NCBI GenBank assembly: GCA_001683735.1
Contig: LUGG01000009.1
Coordinates: forward strand, 1,550,001-1,614,000
Length of the DNA: 64,000 nt
Direction of reading: 5' to 3'
From: Grifola frondosa
Taxonomy: Eukaryota > Basidiomycota > Agaricomycetes > Polyporales > Grifolaceae
Each line of letters opens with the position of its first letter. Position 1 is the first letter of the stretch. The notes below the pieces were generated by a model. That model was not told where the DNA came from. It searched no databases and saw only the letters and a program-made list of their open reading frames with translations. Positions 46,999 to 58,944 of the stretch are shown piece by piece. A program made the translations under genes and the position numbers.

Positions 46999-47841
46999 GG
47001 GGATCGAGGACCCCCGACAATTCACTGAGAGGCCTGAGCCTAATCCGGACAAATTTTTGGAATTTTGAGGGCCTATGCCTGATTTTATCCGGACAAAACA
47101 GGGGATCCGCCGGCCGAATGTCTGAGGAATTTTCCGGACAAAAAATCAGAGGTCCGGACATGCCTGATCCAGTCCGGACAAAAGTTTGAGGCGTAAGTAT
47201 ATCAATATCAATTATCGCTCGAAGATTATTTCATATCATACATATATATACTACTTACAATCAATTATAGTTATTTTTGGTGCAATGTACACTCGGAGTC
47301 GCTCGACTTGTTTCGAACATCGCATTAGTACTAGCAGAAATGTTATTATAATTTTTCGTCAATGGGGTTTTGACACGACGAGACTGCTGCTCCACTGCCT
47401 CTGGAGTCTGTCACTTTGAATGTCTGCTGCTTCTGAAGCTATAGATGTCAATAATGATCTACCTAGGGTATGGAGAGTAATATTTGTACGAGATTCTCAG
47501 CGGGCAACATTGAGCATCTTAGCATTGTTGAAACTGGTATATTCTGAGTTCTTCACTGCAGTTTTCACTAATTTACCAAATTGAGAGACTTTCGAATGCC
47601 TGATTATCATATCCAGGGCGAAAAATAGGGATTTTGGAGCCCTGATCCTGGAATCCGGACATTTTGTGCTCTTAGAGGGCCTGATCTGAAGTCCGGACAA
47701 ATTTTGGAAAAATGGTCGAATGCCTGATTTTATCCGGACATTTCGGGCCAAATTTCGACTTTTTCTTACGGACATTTTTGGCCGATTTTCAAAAATCCGG
47801 ATCAGGCCTCTCAGTGAATTGTCGGGGGTCCTGGGGATCGA
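46999..47841. mobile_element. 0.82 kb inverted-repeat element with subterminal repeats
   Basis: The ends are inverted copies starting GGACCCCCGACAATTCACTG and continuing through AGAGGCCTGA (47008 onward and up to 47831). GGGGATCGA lies next to both ends (46999-47007 and 47833-47841), with one extra base on the right, which suggests an 8-9 bp target duplication. The interior carries many copies of TCCGGACA, often as CCTGATTTTATCCGGACA, in both orientations towards the ends. Such arrays act as transposase-binding sites in hAT and other elements. No transposase gene is present, so it is non-autonomous. Confidence 0.75.
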
Positions 47842-49075
47842 GCGTTAGGCCGGAGACGCGGTGCGCCCTTCCGGTGCCCCAGACCAGGACGAGGGCGGGC
47901 ACTGGAGCTGTGCCACATTGGCAGGCATTGGCTTGTGGGCGTGCTCTACTGACGAGACGTTAGGGAATTTGCTGGGTTGAGGCGATATGCTACTGGCAAA
48001 CTCCCGCCTATTATCACCCAGAACGCTACTGAGAAGACAATCTCGAATACACGGACGTAATATTCAGTCGGGTTTTGAGATCTGAGTAGGATATGGATCA
48101 ACATATGCGGATACCGGGCTTCTTCAATCGGATCAAGGGGGTCAATTTGGGCGGGATGCTACGGGACGCGTCCGTGCCGCCAAAGACCCGCAAGCTACTT
48201 TCTCAAAATTGGGCGGGTGTTTCAACGAGATGTGGTCGGTCGCTGTGCGGGCTTACGGCGAATGTCGCAGCGACGCGATTTAGCAGGCACATACGAACAG
48301 CGGCGACTGCGCTCGATGCAATTTATTGGCCAGATTTTAAAATGAAGTGGGCGCGCGGGGTTGCGGGACGGTGAGGCGTCCGGGGAGTTGTGGAGTGGGA
48401 GAAAGATCTCACCTTCATGTCAGCTGAGAAGGCGGTCACACCGACATCGCGCTCCTGTTCTTGCCACTGCCTGGGGAACATCAGCCTATATCATTTAGTC
48501 AACAATCAGTACCTACTCCATATAGAGTAGGCTCATTCTGGTATTATAGATTGCAGGTGAAACAGGGTGGGCCAGAAAAGAGAACGAGAGGATCATGGAT
48601 TGAGTTCGTGAGAGTCATCGATGCTTTTCGTAAAGTTTGCAAGCCTATCTATCCACTAAGTTATGCTCACACAACGGTCATCTGTGTCCACACACCTGCT
48701 TTCTACACCATCCCCAAATCCTGGCACATTGTCCTTGATATGGCACCTATCCAGAACGCTTACCATCATTTTCGCCGGTCTCGACGATGATGAGCTGCGG
48801 CGCTGCAGTAATATTTTAGCCCGGGCCGGCGCATGGGGGCCGATTGTTACCCGATCTAGACGCCTCGGCACCGCTGATCGCAGATGCATTCGATCACACT
48901 CGCCACATGATCTCGCCCTCGTCTGGTTTATCTTCACTCTGCCGGAGCGTCGCCCCAGCCCAAACCGACGCGTATATAAGTACCACACACCAATCATGCA
49001 TATTTCATCGATCTTTACGACCAGTTCCCCCTTCCGCCCTACATCCGCTATCAATTTTCCCATTTTATAACCATC
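47842..49075. promoter_or_regulatory. Upstream region of the sugar transporter with TATA box
   Basis: No gene was supported. TATATAAG at 48973-48980 lies about 95 bp before the transporter ATG at 49076, followed by a pyrimidine-rich leader (CCCCCTTCCGCCC). This is the clearest core-promoter signal in the window. Confidence 0.55.
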
Positions 49076-51514
49076 ATGGGTGGAGGTGTTGCCATCGTGT
49101 CAAGTCACCGTCGAACTCTGCAAGGCCAATCCGGCTGGGTGCGTTGTCTTCTCCCATACCTCTCGGAGACCCAGGAAAATGATACCATATACTATTTTGT
49201 GCTATAGGTGGGCCTTGTACACAATAGAAAGGTTTTTTGCCATCGCTGTCTTCGCTTCTCTGGGTGGTTTGTGAGTATCATACCCCTTCGGCTCTTCCAC
49301 GCATGTCCTAATCGACCTCGTCCATGCAGACTTTATGGTTGTGTGGGATAGTAAACCTCCGTATCTCCCGCTTGCTGACGTACACGTCTTGCCGCCCTGT
49401 TCTCAGGATACAATCAGGTTTGTCATCTCCGTCATTTGACATCATGTTGTCGCTGATTCCTCGGCGAACCACAGGGTGTCTTCTCCCGGCGTCTTGAACA
49501 TGTACACTTTCGACCAGCGTATGACCACCGCTGTCACCAATTCAAGCACGAAAGGATGGCTTGTGGCTATCCTGGAACTGGGTGCTTGGCTTGGTGTACT
49601 CGTTAGCGGATATCTCGCGGATAAGCTGTCCAGAAAATACACCATTGTTCTAGGTCTGTTTATTGTTATTGCTCCACATATCGGGCATTTATGATGTTTG
49701 TAGCCGTTGTCATTTTCTGTATCGGCGTTATCGTCCAGACCTCTGCCAAAGAGGCATCGTCGATTTTTGGGGGTATGTTAATTATTTTTTCTCCTCTATG
49801 TTTCTGGTCTAATTGTGATTTGTGTCCAAGGACGATTTGTGACCGGTCTTGGCATCGGTTCCCTGAGCATGGCTGTTCCGTTATACAAGTACGTAGCCAG
49901 GAACTGAACTTGTCTGTGAATTGCATTTGTTCTAATCTGGCCGCCTCCTACAGTGCCGAGCTGGCGCCTCCAGAAGTCCGTGGTAGTCTGGTTGCGCTCC
50001 AGCAGCTCGCAATCACGTTCGGCATCATGATTTCTTTCTGGATTGACTATGGCACGAATTACATCGGAGGCACTGGTGCAGGTCAGAGCGAGGCTGCATG
50101 GCGTATCCCGCTTGCTCTCCAGCTCGTACCGGCCATTATCCTCGGTGTTGGTATTCTTTTCATGCCGTTCTCGCCCAGGCATGTTACCCGAATTTTTGGG
50201 GTCTCTGCCAGATTAATTGATGACACCTGCTCAGATGGCTCATTAACAATGGCCGAGAAGACGAGGCGCTCAGAGTTCTGAGCAGCGCGCGTAATCTTCC
50301 CCCCGATTCGGACCTCGTGCAGATTGAATTCTTGTGCGTTTTCTCGCGCCATTGACAAGGCGTTTGTCACTCACGTGCGGCCAGAGAAATCAAGGCCCAG
50401 TACTTGTTCGAGAAGGAGACTTCGCAAATAAAATTCCCGCAGTACCAAGACGGTTCGTTTAAGTCGAACTTCAAGCTTGGATTTTACGATTATTTGAGCC
50501 TTCTGCAGTCGAGACGTGAGTCACTTTGGTCCCGACTTGTTTTTTACTGGAGGCGTACTTATTGGTTTATCTAGCCCTGTTTTACCGAGTGGCAGTTGGA
50601 TCGTTGACCATGTTCTTCCAGCAGTGGACTGGTGTCAACGCCATCCTATACTATGCGCCATCCATCTTCCAGGACCTTGGTCTTACAGGAAACACCACCT
50701 CGTTATTGGCCACCGGTGTCGTCGGCATTGCGTGAGTATCATTCCACTCGTATATTTGAGCTGGCTCACAGCATACTCCCTCGCAGCATGTTCCTCGCCA
50801 CCATCCCCGCCGTGCTCTACATCGACAAGACCGGTCGGAAGCCCATCCTGATCTCAGGCGCGTTGCTTATGGCCGCATGCCACCTCATCGTCGCCGTCCT
50901 CACCGGCCTATATCACAATTCTTGGGACAGCCATCCTGGTGCTGGGTGGGCTGCAGCCACGTTTGTGTGGGTATTCGCAATCGGGTTCGGATACAGCTGG
51001 GGCCCATGTGGATGGATCGTCGCTGCTGAGATCTGGCCGTTGAGTATTCGTGGCAAGGGTGTCTCTATTGCGGCATCCTCGAACTGGATGAACAACTTCA
51101 TCGGTTGGTTTCCGAGTGATTAGTCTATCTTGATCATGGATCTAACACTTTGGTGTGCACAATTCAGTCGGGCAGGTTACGCCCTCGATGCTGCAGCACA
51201 TCGGCTTCGGAACGTTCGTTTTCTTCGGGGTGAGTCTCCCTTTCCCTCCTCCGAGTTCTTGCACGCGGCTGACGTGCGACTTGCAGTCGTTCACGTTCGT
51301 GGGCGCCCTGTTCGTCATGTTCTTCGTGCCCGAGACGAAGGGCCTCTCGCTCGAAGAGATGGACGAGGTGTTCGGCTCTGCAGGTCTCGCGGCGGCGGAC
51401 CACGAGCGCCAACTCGCGATAGAGAAGCGCATCGGCCTCAGCCAGTTCAACTACGTCGGCGACGACGCCGATAATTCGAGCCACGAAAAGCAGGACGTCG
51501 ATATGAAGGCCTAG
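49076..51514 (+). CDS. Major facilitator superfamily sugar transporter
   Basis: Fourteen exons give about 555 residues with twelve predicted membrane segments. Sugar-porter signatures are present: [92 protein letters not shown] and [19 protein letters not shown]. It most likely imports hexoses. Exons 49330-49337 (8 nt) and 49407-49417 (11 nt) encode LLYGYNQ. The intron after 50178 has a GC donor (GCATGT). Two single-base excesses are needed to explain the frame: the T run at 49233-49238 and CCC at 49485-49487. Confidence 0.92.
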
Positions 51515-51809
51515 AGGGGTGCATGCGCGTGCGTGCGTGCGTGCGAATCGCGCTTGACGAAGTGTACGACCGACTGTATTTTTCATTGGTATCTGTGTAG
51601 TTTTAATGTATAGTTTTGATCTGTACTTACCTCATGTAATTACTTCGCACCGCCACCCATTTCTCAGCATGATTCGGTGTGATCACGTGAGCGCGACGCG
51701 ACGCGTCTGTTTCTGGACCCATCAAGCACCTGTGTTGCGATACTGTGAGCGTACGAAAACGCCGTCTTGCTATCTTTCGCGGGCTGCACTTGGGAGTTGC
51801 TCTGTCGGG
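51515..51809. other. Intergenic
   Basis: It includes a short GTGC repeat just after the transporter stop codon (about 51520-51545). It also holds the probable promoter of the helicase gene. Confidence 0.4.
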
Positions 51810-54800
51810 ATGTCTGCGCATTACCTCCAAAACCTCAACCCGGCCCAACTTCGATGTAATTCGTTGCGGCATCTATGTCAACTCGACTTATCAACTGACG
51901 CCATCCGTCCCGCACAGCCGTAGAACACCCGGCCAACATCCCGCTACAGATACTCGCTGGCCCCGGGAGCGGGAAGACAAAAGTGTTGACGTCACGCATC
52001 GCGCATCTCATTGCCCACCACGCGCTGCCGCCATCCTCGATCTGCGCGGTCACGTTCACGAACAAGGCCGCGGGCGAGATGCGTGCGCGGCTCGCGACGC
52101 TCATCGGGGAGGAACGCACCTCGCAGGTGCGCATGGGCACGTTTCACGCACTTTGCGCGGCGTTCTTGCGGCGGCACGCGCGGCGAGTGGGCCTGGAGGG
52201 GAACTTCACCGTGTGCGACGCGGACGAGAGGTGCGCTGCTACTGCTGCTGTAATGTCTATGCTTGGTCGCTGACTCTTGTGTGCTGAAGTAAGAAGCTGG
52301 TAGCGAAACTGCTCAAGCCATATAAGGAGGTGCTCGCGGAAAGCAACCTTACGTTGAAAGAGGGGACGGTCCTCTCCATGATGTCCAAGGCGAAGGCGAA
52401 GGGCTACACCGCCGGCGATGCGCTCAGGATCTGGACGGAGTGGAAGGCGCCGCCGCGGGCGGGGGCAAGCAAGGTGGACCCGGACATGTTCCTTCCGGAA
52501 GACCTCAAACGGATCGTGGCGTGGATTTACAAGGAATACGAGAAGACCCTGCGCGACACGAACAGTCTTGATTTCGACGACCTGCTTCTATTTGGAGTGA
52601 AGCTGTTTGGCGAGCACAAGAAGGTGGCTACGTGGTGCAGACATGTATTGGTAGACGAATTGTCAGTCAGGTTCCCCATTTGACGCACAGAACACGCTGC
52701 TCACTGGCCGCCCCTAACTGCAGTCAAGATACCAACACCATGCAGTATGATCTCATGCGGCACATCGCTGCTCCAAGTAGATGCGTAACGGTAGTCGGTG
52801 ACCCGGATCAATCAAGTGAGTTATTCCCGTAATTGTGAATAACCTGGGATCACCAACTACATAGTATACGGCTGGCGCTCTGCCGAAATACAGAATCTTG
52901 CGCATATGCAGAGAGGTCAGAGCATCGTCATCTTCGAGTGCCAGCCCTTTCGTAATCTCTAACGACGTAGACTTCCCGTCGACTGTGCAAATCTTCCTTG
53001 AACAGAACTACCGGTCCACCGCATCGATCCTGGCTGCCAGTGTCGCAATCGTGTCACAAGGTATGTTCCTATGTGAAATTGAACGTAATGACATTAATAT
53101 ATGCGCGTTAACCGATCCACAGACAAGACGCGCATCCCAAAGACGCTGCATACCACCCATCCTGCGGGACCTCAACCAGTGCTGTACTCATTTCCAATGG
53201 ATCAGATCGAGGTGTCGTTCATTGCTGCGGAAATCAAAAGGCTGGTCGCTTACACGGGAGGTATGCTCGGATGGGGAGACTTTGTTGTCTTGCGTGAGTG
53301 GTTGTCTCAGGATCATTGTTCTGTGCGGCGCTCATTTATCATGTGTCTTTTCTGACTGCCTGCATTCGCTTTGCATCCGAACACATCGGTAATTGCAACT
53401 GCAGTACGGTACAATTCGTTATCTAGAGGGATTGAGAACGCTCTTCGGAAAGAGGGCATCCCAAATAGAGTCTTAGCTGGCCATAGATTCTTCGAGCGCA
53501 TGGAGGTACTGGCACCGCGCATTCAACGATAGCTGAGAGATATACTCACCTCTGCCTGGTACACAGATTAAAGATCTTCTGGCGTATCTCCAGCTGGTCG
53601 ATAACCCTCACTTCTTGCCCGCCTTCTCTCGAATAATCAACGTACCTGGCCGAACTATCGGAGAAAAGGTGTGTTTCTTCTCATCTATGGCAAGATCATT
53701 GTGACTAACTGCGCGCATAAGACCGTTTCTGAGCTTTTGCTCAGAGCGGAGGAGCTTAAACTGTCGCCGGTGGAAGTCACTGAGCGCATATACGATGGGA
53801 AAGTTCCGGACATCAAGCCTCCGGTGAAACGGAAGCTTGGGCCATTTGTAGAAGCCCTGCGCACCCTACGCAAGCTGGCCAACGAGGTATGCTTGTGTGA
53901 ACTTTCGCAGACCTGAGTGGTTTTGACGTTCGTGACAGGGCACGGCTCCGTCCAAGCTTATTCGCTGCCTCCTTGCACTCGTCAAATATGAAGACCACTT
54001 GAGGAAGACTCAACCAGATTGGCAAAGCCGCTGGGACAATGTTCTTGAGCTCATTAATTTTGCTAGCGAAGTGGAAGGCGGTTTAGTTGATCAGATTAGT
54101 GCTTCCAACGGTTTGGAAGACGAAGATAGGGGAGTGGATGATGAGGAGGAGTGGGACAACGAGCCCGAGGAGCTCGATTGGGAGGAACTGGAGGATGAAG
54201 GTCTTGTCGAGGCCGGAAAAGCTCCGGCCGCGAAGGCGAAAGGTAAGGCGAAAGAGACACGTGCAATCAATGACAGGTATGGTCGTGCACTACCTCTCGA
54301 TTAAAAGTATTGATTAAACAATATATCCAGGGATACACCTCTGCGGCTCTTTCTTCAGGCCTCGATGCTTTCGACAGACACCGAGACTGAGAAGAACGAC
54401 GATAAAGATTCGAAAGATGCAAGTGCTTCTGTTTTAATGACTTCGAAACCCTCCTATATCTGAACGATGTCTTCGCAGAAAGTGACTATCGCAACGTGCC
54501 ATGCGGCCAAGGGGCTTGAATGGCCAGTCGTGATGATTCCCGCAGGTCCGTTCATGTATCTGGATTTCATTTGCCAACGTTCATTTACGCAGGATTTGTT
54601 CGCAGTCGAGCCAGGCGTCTTTCCTTCAAGTCGTGCGGATGATATCGAGGAGGAGCGGTTTGTGGCCTTCATCATATTTATAATATCACACATGACTAAA
54701 TTGATAATAGACGACTGCTGTATGTTGCATGCACGCGTGCACAAGGTCTTCTGTACCTATCCCATTCAACATCACGGATGTTCTTGGGTGAGGTGAAACC

Positions 54801-55695
54801 TGCGGGCCTTTCTGAATTCGTCTCGGCTGTCGTGCTTCAGAACAAGGTGTGTTTAGTCATCAGGATCAACGTGTCTCAAAGTTAACAAGAATATTAAGCA
54901 CTTATTCACGGAACGATTGCCAGCCCTGTCACGTCACGATAGAACACTGTTGGCCAAGGTACTTCAGCGAACATTGCCGGATGAGTCGGAAGTTTCACGT
55001 CAGATCGCCGAATAGTGGGTGCCCACATCATTCATGCGAGTGAAATGCTGATGGTTTTCTATAGTAAGCGAACCGCGAAGCATCCTGCCTGGGGCGACAA
55101 CGCCGTATTTGCAGTGAACAAGCCGAGACCACAGTCTTCCGAACCATGGACGTTTCCAAGCTCATTTCAAGGTGCACTGCCTGATCGAAGTAATCTTGCG
55201 CTAAACCTGGATGTTGCCACATCAGTCACATTTTCCACTGTCAAAGACACATTTGCAGGCTCAGTACCGCTGCAGCCTGACAGGACTCGCCAATGTGTGA
55301 TGCCGCTTTCACAATCACATGACCGCGTTGTGAACGCCCCGGCCATTCATTTGCCTCGTTCATATCCTTCCGCTGTGGCAGGTCCAAGCGGTATACCTTC
55401 AAGCATCAACGGCATCACCATGAAGTCAATAAATATAACCGCACCTACTTCCCCGGCCACTGTTCCGCTTCGCGTTCGAGACAAGCCAAAATCAACGGTG
55501 ATGCCGACGACGCCGACGACGCTGCCTTCTTCCTCGGTCACATCGAGCAGTCCTATTGTCTCACCCGGACGAAAGAATCTAGCGCCGCTGGCTTCGGTCA
55601 AATTGGCAGGCGGAAAACGACGGCTTGGTATGGGGCGGTCGGCAGTAGGGTATGCTAACAAAAAGTTCAAGTCATTGGCGCCGAATGGGTCTTGA
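51810..55695 (+). CDS. UvrD/Rep-type DNA helicase (Srs2/PcrA-like)
   Basis: Seventeen exons close in phase, without frame errors, to 979 residues. Superfamily 1 motifs appear in order: Q-motif region LNPAQL, ILAGPGSGKTKVL (I), VTFTNKAAGEM (Ia), VDEFQDTNTMQYDL (II), VVGDPDQSIYGWRSAE (III), FLEQNYRST (IV), TIATCHAAKGLEW (V) and LLYVACTRAQGLLYLS (VI). An acidic stretch (DEEEWDNEPEELDWEELEDE) sits before motif V. The C-terminal 220 residues are Ser/Pro-rich and basic, like the regulatory tail of Srs2. Srs2 strips Rad51 from single-stranded DNA. Assignment to Srs2 rather than another UvrD paralogue is tentative. Confidence 0.9.
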
Positions 55696-56186
55696 AGCAT
55701 CCCTCCTCTTAATCCCTTGTCTATTTGTGATTGCTCTGTAACTTATTATTCATAACATATTATTTACTTTTTGCTCGATCTGTTGAACATCCTAGAGACG
55801 ATGTTGACCTTTCGAAGGGGTCCAGGACACAGTGCACCTTATTCATGGCTCATGGCCTCGTGGGATCCGCGCAGTTAATTTAACGTTCGATAGATACATG
55901 CTGCAAGGGTGCTTGTCTGACGGCGAACGCGCAGATAGAGCTCAAGCCAATTGGAGATGATAATTGGTAAGTGACTATCGCAGGTATCCCCGAGATGTTC
56001 ATGCACACAGCGAGTAATCAAAGGTTGAAATTAGGTTGGGGTGAGTGGTGGAAACCAATGCACTCATCGTGGCTACACTTCTCGAAGACTTACGCAGCAC
56101 ACGCCGAATCTCAGGTATAAACTCTGATGAGCACCCGTCCCCCATGGGTCACTCTAGCTGCCTTCCCAATCATATCAATAGTCGAG
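55696..56186. other. Intergenic; possible earlier start of next gene
   Basis: The frame of the next gene is open back to an ATG at 56127, so translation could begin there. Nothing else was seen. Confidence 0.4.
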
Positions 56187-57122
56187 ATGCCCAGTACATG
56201 CAAGAGCATCGGCAGCAAGCCTCTTCGCTCCCTAGATGCTTTTGACAAGCTCTTCGAGCGGGCATTTGCTCCTCGCGAGACGCCTATAGTGACGCCCTTG
56301 ATGATTCCAGAGGACCTGAAGCGGCCGATGGCGCCAGAGCCCCCATTCACACCGCTCTATTCCCCGTTGCACTCACCAGGGCCGACGCCCCAGGAGGTGT
56401 CGCTGGATCCATTGTGGGAGGAAGTGAGGCAGGCGAAGGAGCGAGAGCTGGCGGCATCGCCGTCCAAGGTGAAGTCGCTTGGGATGGCGATCTCTCCAGA
56501 AACGAGTGCACCGACGGGGAAGAAGGTGGCCAAACGTAGATCTAGGTGGGTCGATCGTCGTTGATACAACATATGGAGAGTTAGAGTGACCATGGCTTTC
56601 GCATTAGTGTGAGCTTTCGAGAATCTCCAGATGGGCGTACAGTGCGTACTATGTCATCGTCCCTTCTTATACGCATCTGAAGGGGCCTGCAAGGTTGCAG
56701 CCACGTTTGATATCCCCGGAGTGAAGAAACAGGATATGCATGTCAGTTATCGGACAAATCGTCTCATTGTTAGCTGGAGGATGGGGAGAGTCACGGAGAA
56801 GCGGGAGGGCGACGTGCTGGTGCGCGATCGGGAAGAACGGAGGTACAGCCATACGATCCCTCTGCCAGAAGGGACGAAGGTAACGTCGTGTCGCAACTGC
56901 CAGAAGAATATTGAATGACATTATTTCTAGTTTGATGAAGTCCGGGCAGCACGAGATGGTCGGCATTTGATTTTGACTTATCCGAACTCGAGATGTGTGC
57001 GGGTGGGGTCACGTCGTGGAAGTCAAGAGGTGAGTGCGTCTGACGGGGTGAGACCGGCTACAATTTAACAGATTGACCAGCGAACAGTGCTGTCGGGAGG
57101 AACAGAGTTCCACTCGTGTTGA
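56187..57122 (+). CDS. Hsp20/alpha-crystallin-like protein
   Basis: Exons 56187-56545, 56608-56879, 56931-57029 and 57072-57122 give about 259 residues. The N-terminal half is Pro-rich and of low complexity (PPFTPLYSPLHSPGPTP). The C-terminal half has the small heat-shock fold pattern: KVAATFDIPGVKKQDMHVSY, RLIVSW, then YSHTIPLPEGTKFDEV and HLILTYPN. It resembles an Agaricomycete Hsp20-like subfamily I have seen without assigned function. Exon 2 carries one base too many near 56667-56668. The last short exon is inferred from splice sites; translation could instead run on past 57029. Confidence 0.7.
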
Positions 57123-57624
57123 ATGAACAGACAATAGGTCAACAAAGAGCTATGCGTCATTTTTGAAATTCGTGGCAGCCCTACGATTTATTTGATCAAT
57201 AGCAGGAATGAATGTGAGCGGGTATATACACATGGACACATCCAACTTCATATAAAACTTGAGCCTGAGGTTTAAACGCATGTCGGAGTGTATAAACAGA
57301 GAAGAATGATTGAAGAGGTCGATGTGCCATCGCGGTAGGATGCAAGTCGTGTACGTCGTGAAGAAGGTTATCGACGAAGTTGTGCGCGCGTCAATTCGCC
57401 ACTTCATTCCTCCCGATACACAGTGGCCATAAGTTGCAATAAACAAATACTCCACGGCAACAGGAGAATATCGTGAATGGTGATCTCGACTTGCCTGCAG
57501 TCAGGATTTTGTTTTCACGAAATATATTATATAGTATATAAAATTACATGCGGAACTCTATGTATCTAGCGCTACAATGTATCAACTGCTATCGAATTAT
57601 ATAGGACGATCGTCTGAGCCTAGT
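57123..57624. other. Intergenic between convergent genes
   Basis: AT-rich with microsatellite-like ATATATT near 57520-57540. No gene was seen. Confidence 0.45.
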
Positions 57625-58944
57625 TCAGCATTTTGCCCTCTTCTCGCGCGCACGCTTAACAAGGTAATCCACCGCACAGTTCACCACATCCATGTCGAGA
57701 ACCGCCGCGCCCGGAAGTGCCTTGGGCACTCGCCACGCTGGCTGTACCTTTTTACCCGTCTCAGGCAGATGCCAGGGCTGCTTTTGGAGACCAGCCGCGC
57801 GACACAGACACTCCAAGTAGTGCACGCATGCCCAACATGGCGCCTTGCTCACCCCGATTGCGCCCCGAAACGCATGGATGCCGAGCGCATCGAGGTGGTG
57901 CACCAGCGCTACCTCGGGGTGGATGTGTACTGGCGATGCAGCGATTTTGACGGGAACGTAATTCATGGTCGTATGCCGCCTCCCTCGTCGGAAATATTCC
58001 CGAAGGGTGAAAGGTGGGCCCCCGGGCTCGGGAACGTTGCCCACCCATTGGAGCCCTACGTTCACCCTTTGGGCGGACGGTGTCACCTTGGTGAACAGCG
58101 ACATGCCGTGTCGGACGAAGTATTCCGCCCCCGTACGGTAGAGCGTTATGCGCTCTAGGCGTCTGCGTAGCCGGAGCAAGCACTGGACGTTGGTCGGCCC
58201 GATTTGCGTGTGCCATTCGTCGTCTGCCAATGGCGCCTTCAGGAAGTCCGATTCCAGTAACATCTGCGCACAGTCGATAATGTGAGTGAATTCCTTATAA
58301 CGAATGTTGAACGCCTGTTCATCGGTGGCAACTCGGAAACCTCCCACTATGACCTGAAAAACTATATCTTTCAGTACATCGACGGACCCACCACGGTGAA
58401 GCTTGTTGGCAATCCGTAGAATGCGAACTGAGCGTTCTGCTGCGGTCACCTCGCACTTGAATCTGCGAGAGATAAAGTTAGCCCATATGTCTATCAGATC
58501 GCTGATGTAACGTTGGCATTCTGCCGCCTCCTGTGGCAATTCCATCTTTGTGCCAATGAGTCTGAGCTTCCTCTTGATTCTAACCCAAGAATGTCGGAGG
58601 GACATCCGGACGAATTCGTCAACTTCTTGCTGATCATTATTTCGCTCGCCCGCCAACCGTCGGTTGACGAACGAGGAAACTCTGGCCATGAATGCTGCCC
58701 CGAACTCCTGATCTACAGGACAGGGCAGCCCACTGTTCTTCGCTATATGCAATGTCGCAGCGCCAGCAGTCACACACAACGCAGAAGCAAATACCTCACC
58801 TTGTTCTTCTTTAACGAAACACTGAGCTATCCAGCTCAAGATATTAGTTGTGGTACTAACTCCATGCTCCGCACGCATTCCTGTTGATAGTGACTGAGTG
58901 TGGCTGGGGTGAACACCCCGTAAAATGCACAGGTTGTCACTCAA
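57625..58944 (-). CDS. Intronless deaminase-like protein (OTT_1508-like family)
   Basis: A single open frame of 439 residues. The C-terminal third carries HIHPEVALVHHL and then GAIGVSKAPCWACVHYL. This is the H-x-E and C-x-x-C zinc-site pattern of the deaminase superfamily, in the form I associate with OTT_1508-like deaminases expanded in fungi. The N-terminal 280 residues are helical and unassigned. Glu in HPE would be the proton shuttle. The substrate is unknown; members have been proposed as nucleic-acid or nucleotide deaminases. The lack of introns is unusual in this window and could reflect a retro-copy or recent arrival. The start at 58944 is the first in-frame Met; others lie downstream. 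Confidence 0.75.
   Translation of the reverse strand: MSDNLCILRGVHPSHTQSLSTGMRAEHGVSTTTNILSWIAQCFVKEEQGEVFASALCVTAGAATLHIAKNSGLPCPVDQEFGAAFMARVSSFVNRRLAGERNNDQQEVDEFVRMSLRHSWVRIKRKLRLIGTKMELPQEAAECQRYISDLIDIWANFISRRFKCEVTAAERSVRILRIANKLHRGGSVDVLKDIVFQVIVGGFRVATDEQAFNIRYKEFTHIIDCAQMLLESDFLKAPLADDEWHTQIGPTNVQCLLRLRRRLERITLYRTGAEYFVRHGMSLFTKVTPSAQRVNVGLQWVGNVPEPGGPPFTLREYFRRGRRHTTMNYVPVKIAASPVHIHPEVALVHHLDALGIHAFRGAIGVSKAPCWACVHYLECLCRAAGLQKQPWHLPETGKKVQPAWRVPKALPGAAVLDMDVVNCAVDYLVKRAREKRAKC

Noticed and set aside
48093..48374. 93-residue plus-strand frame
   Set aside because: Arg/Ala-rich by composition, no domain, and positioned in the promoter region of the transporter.
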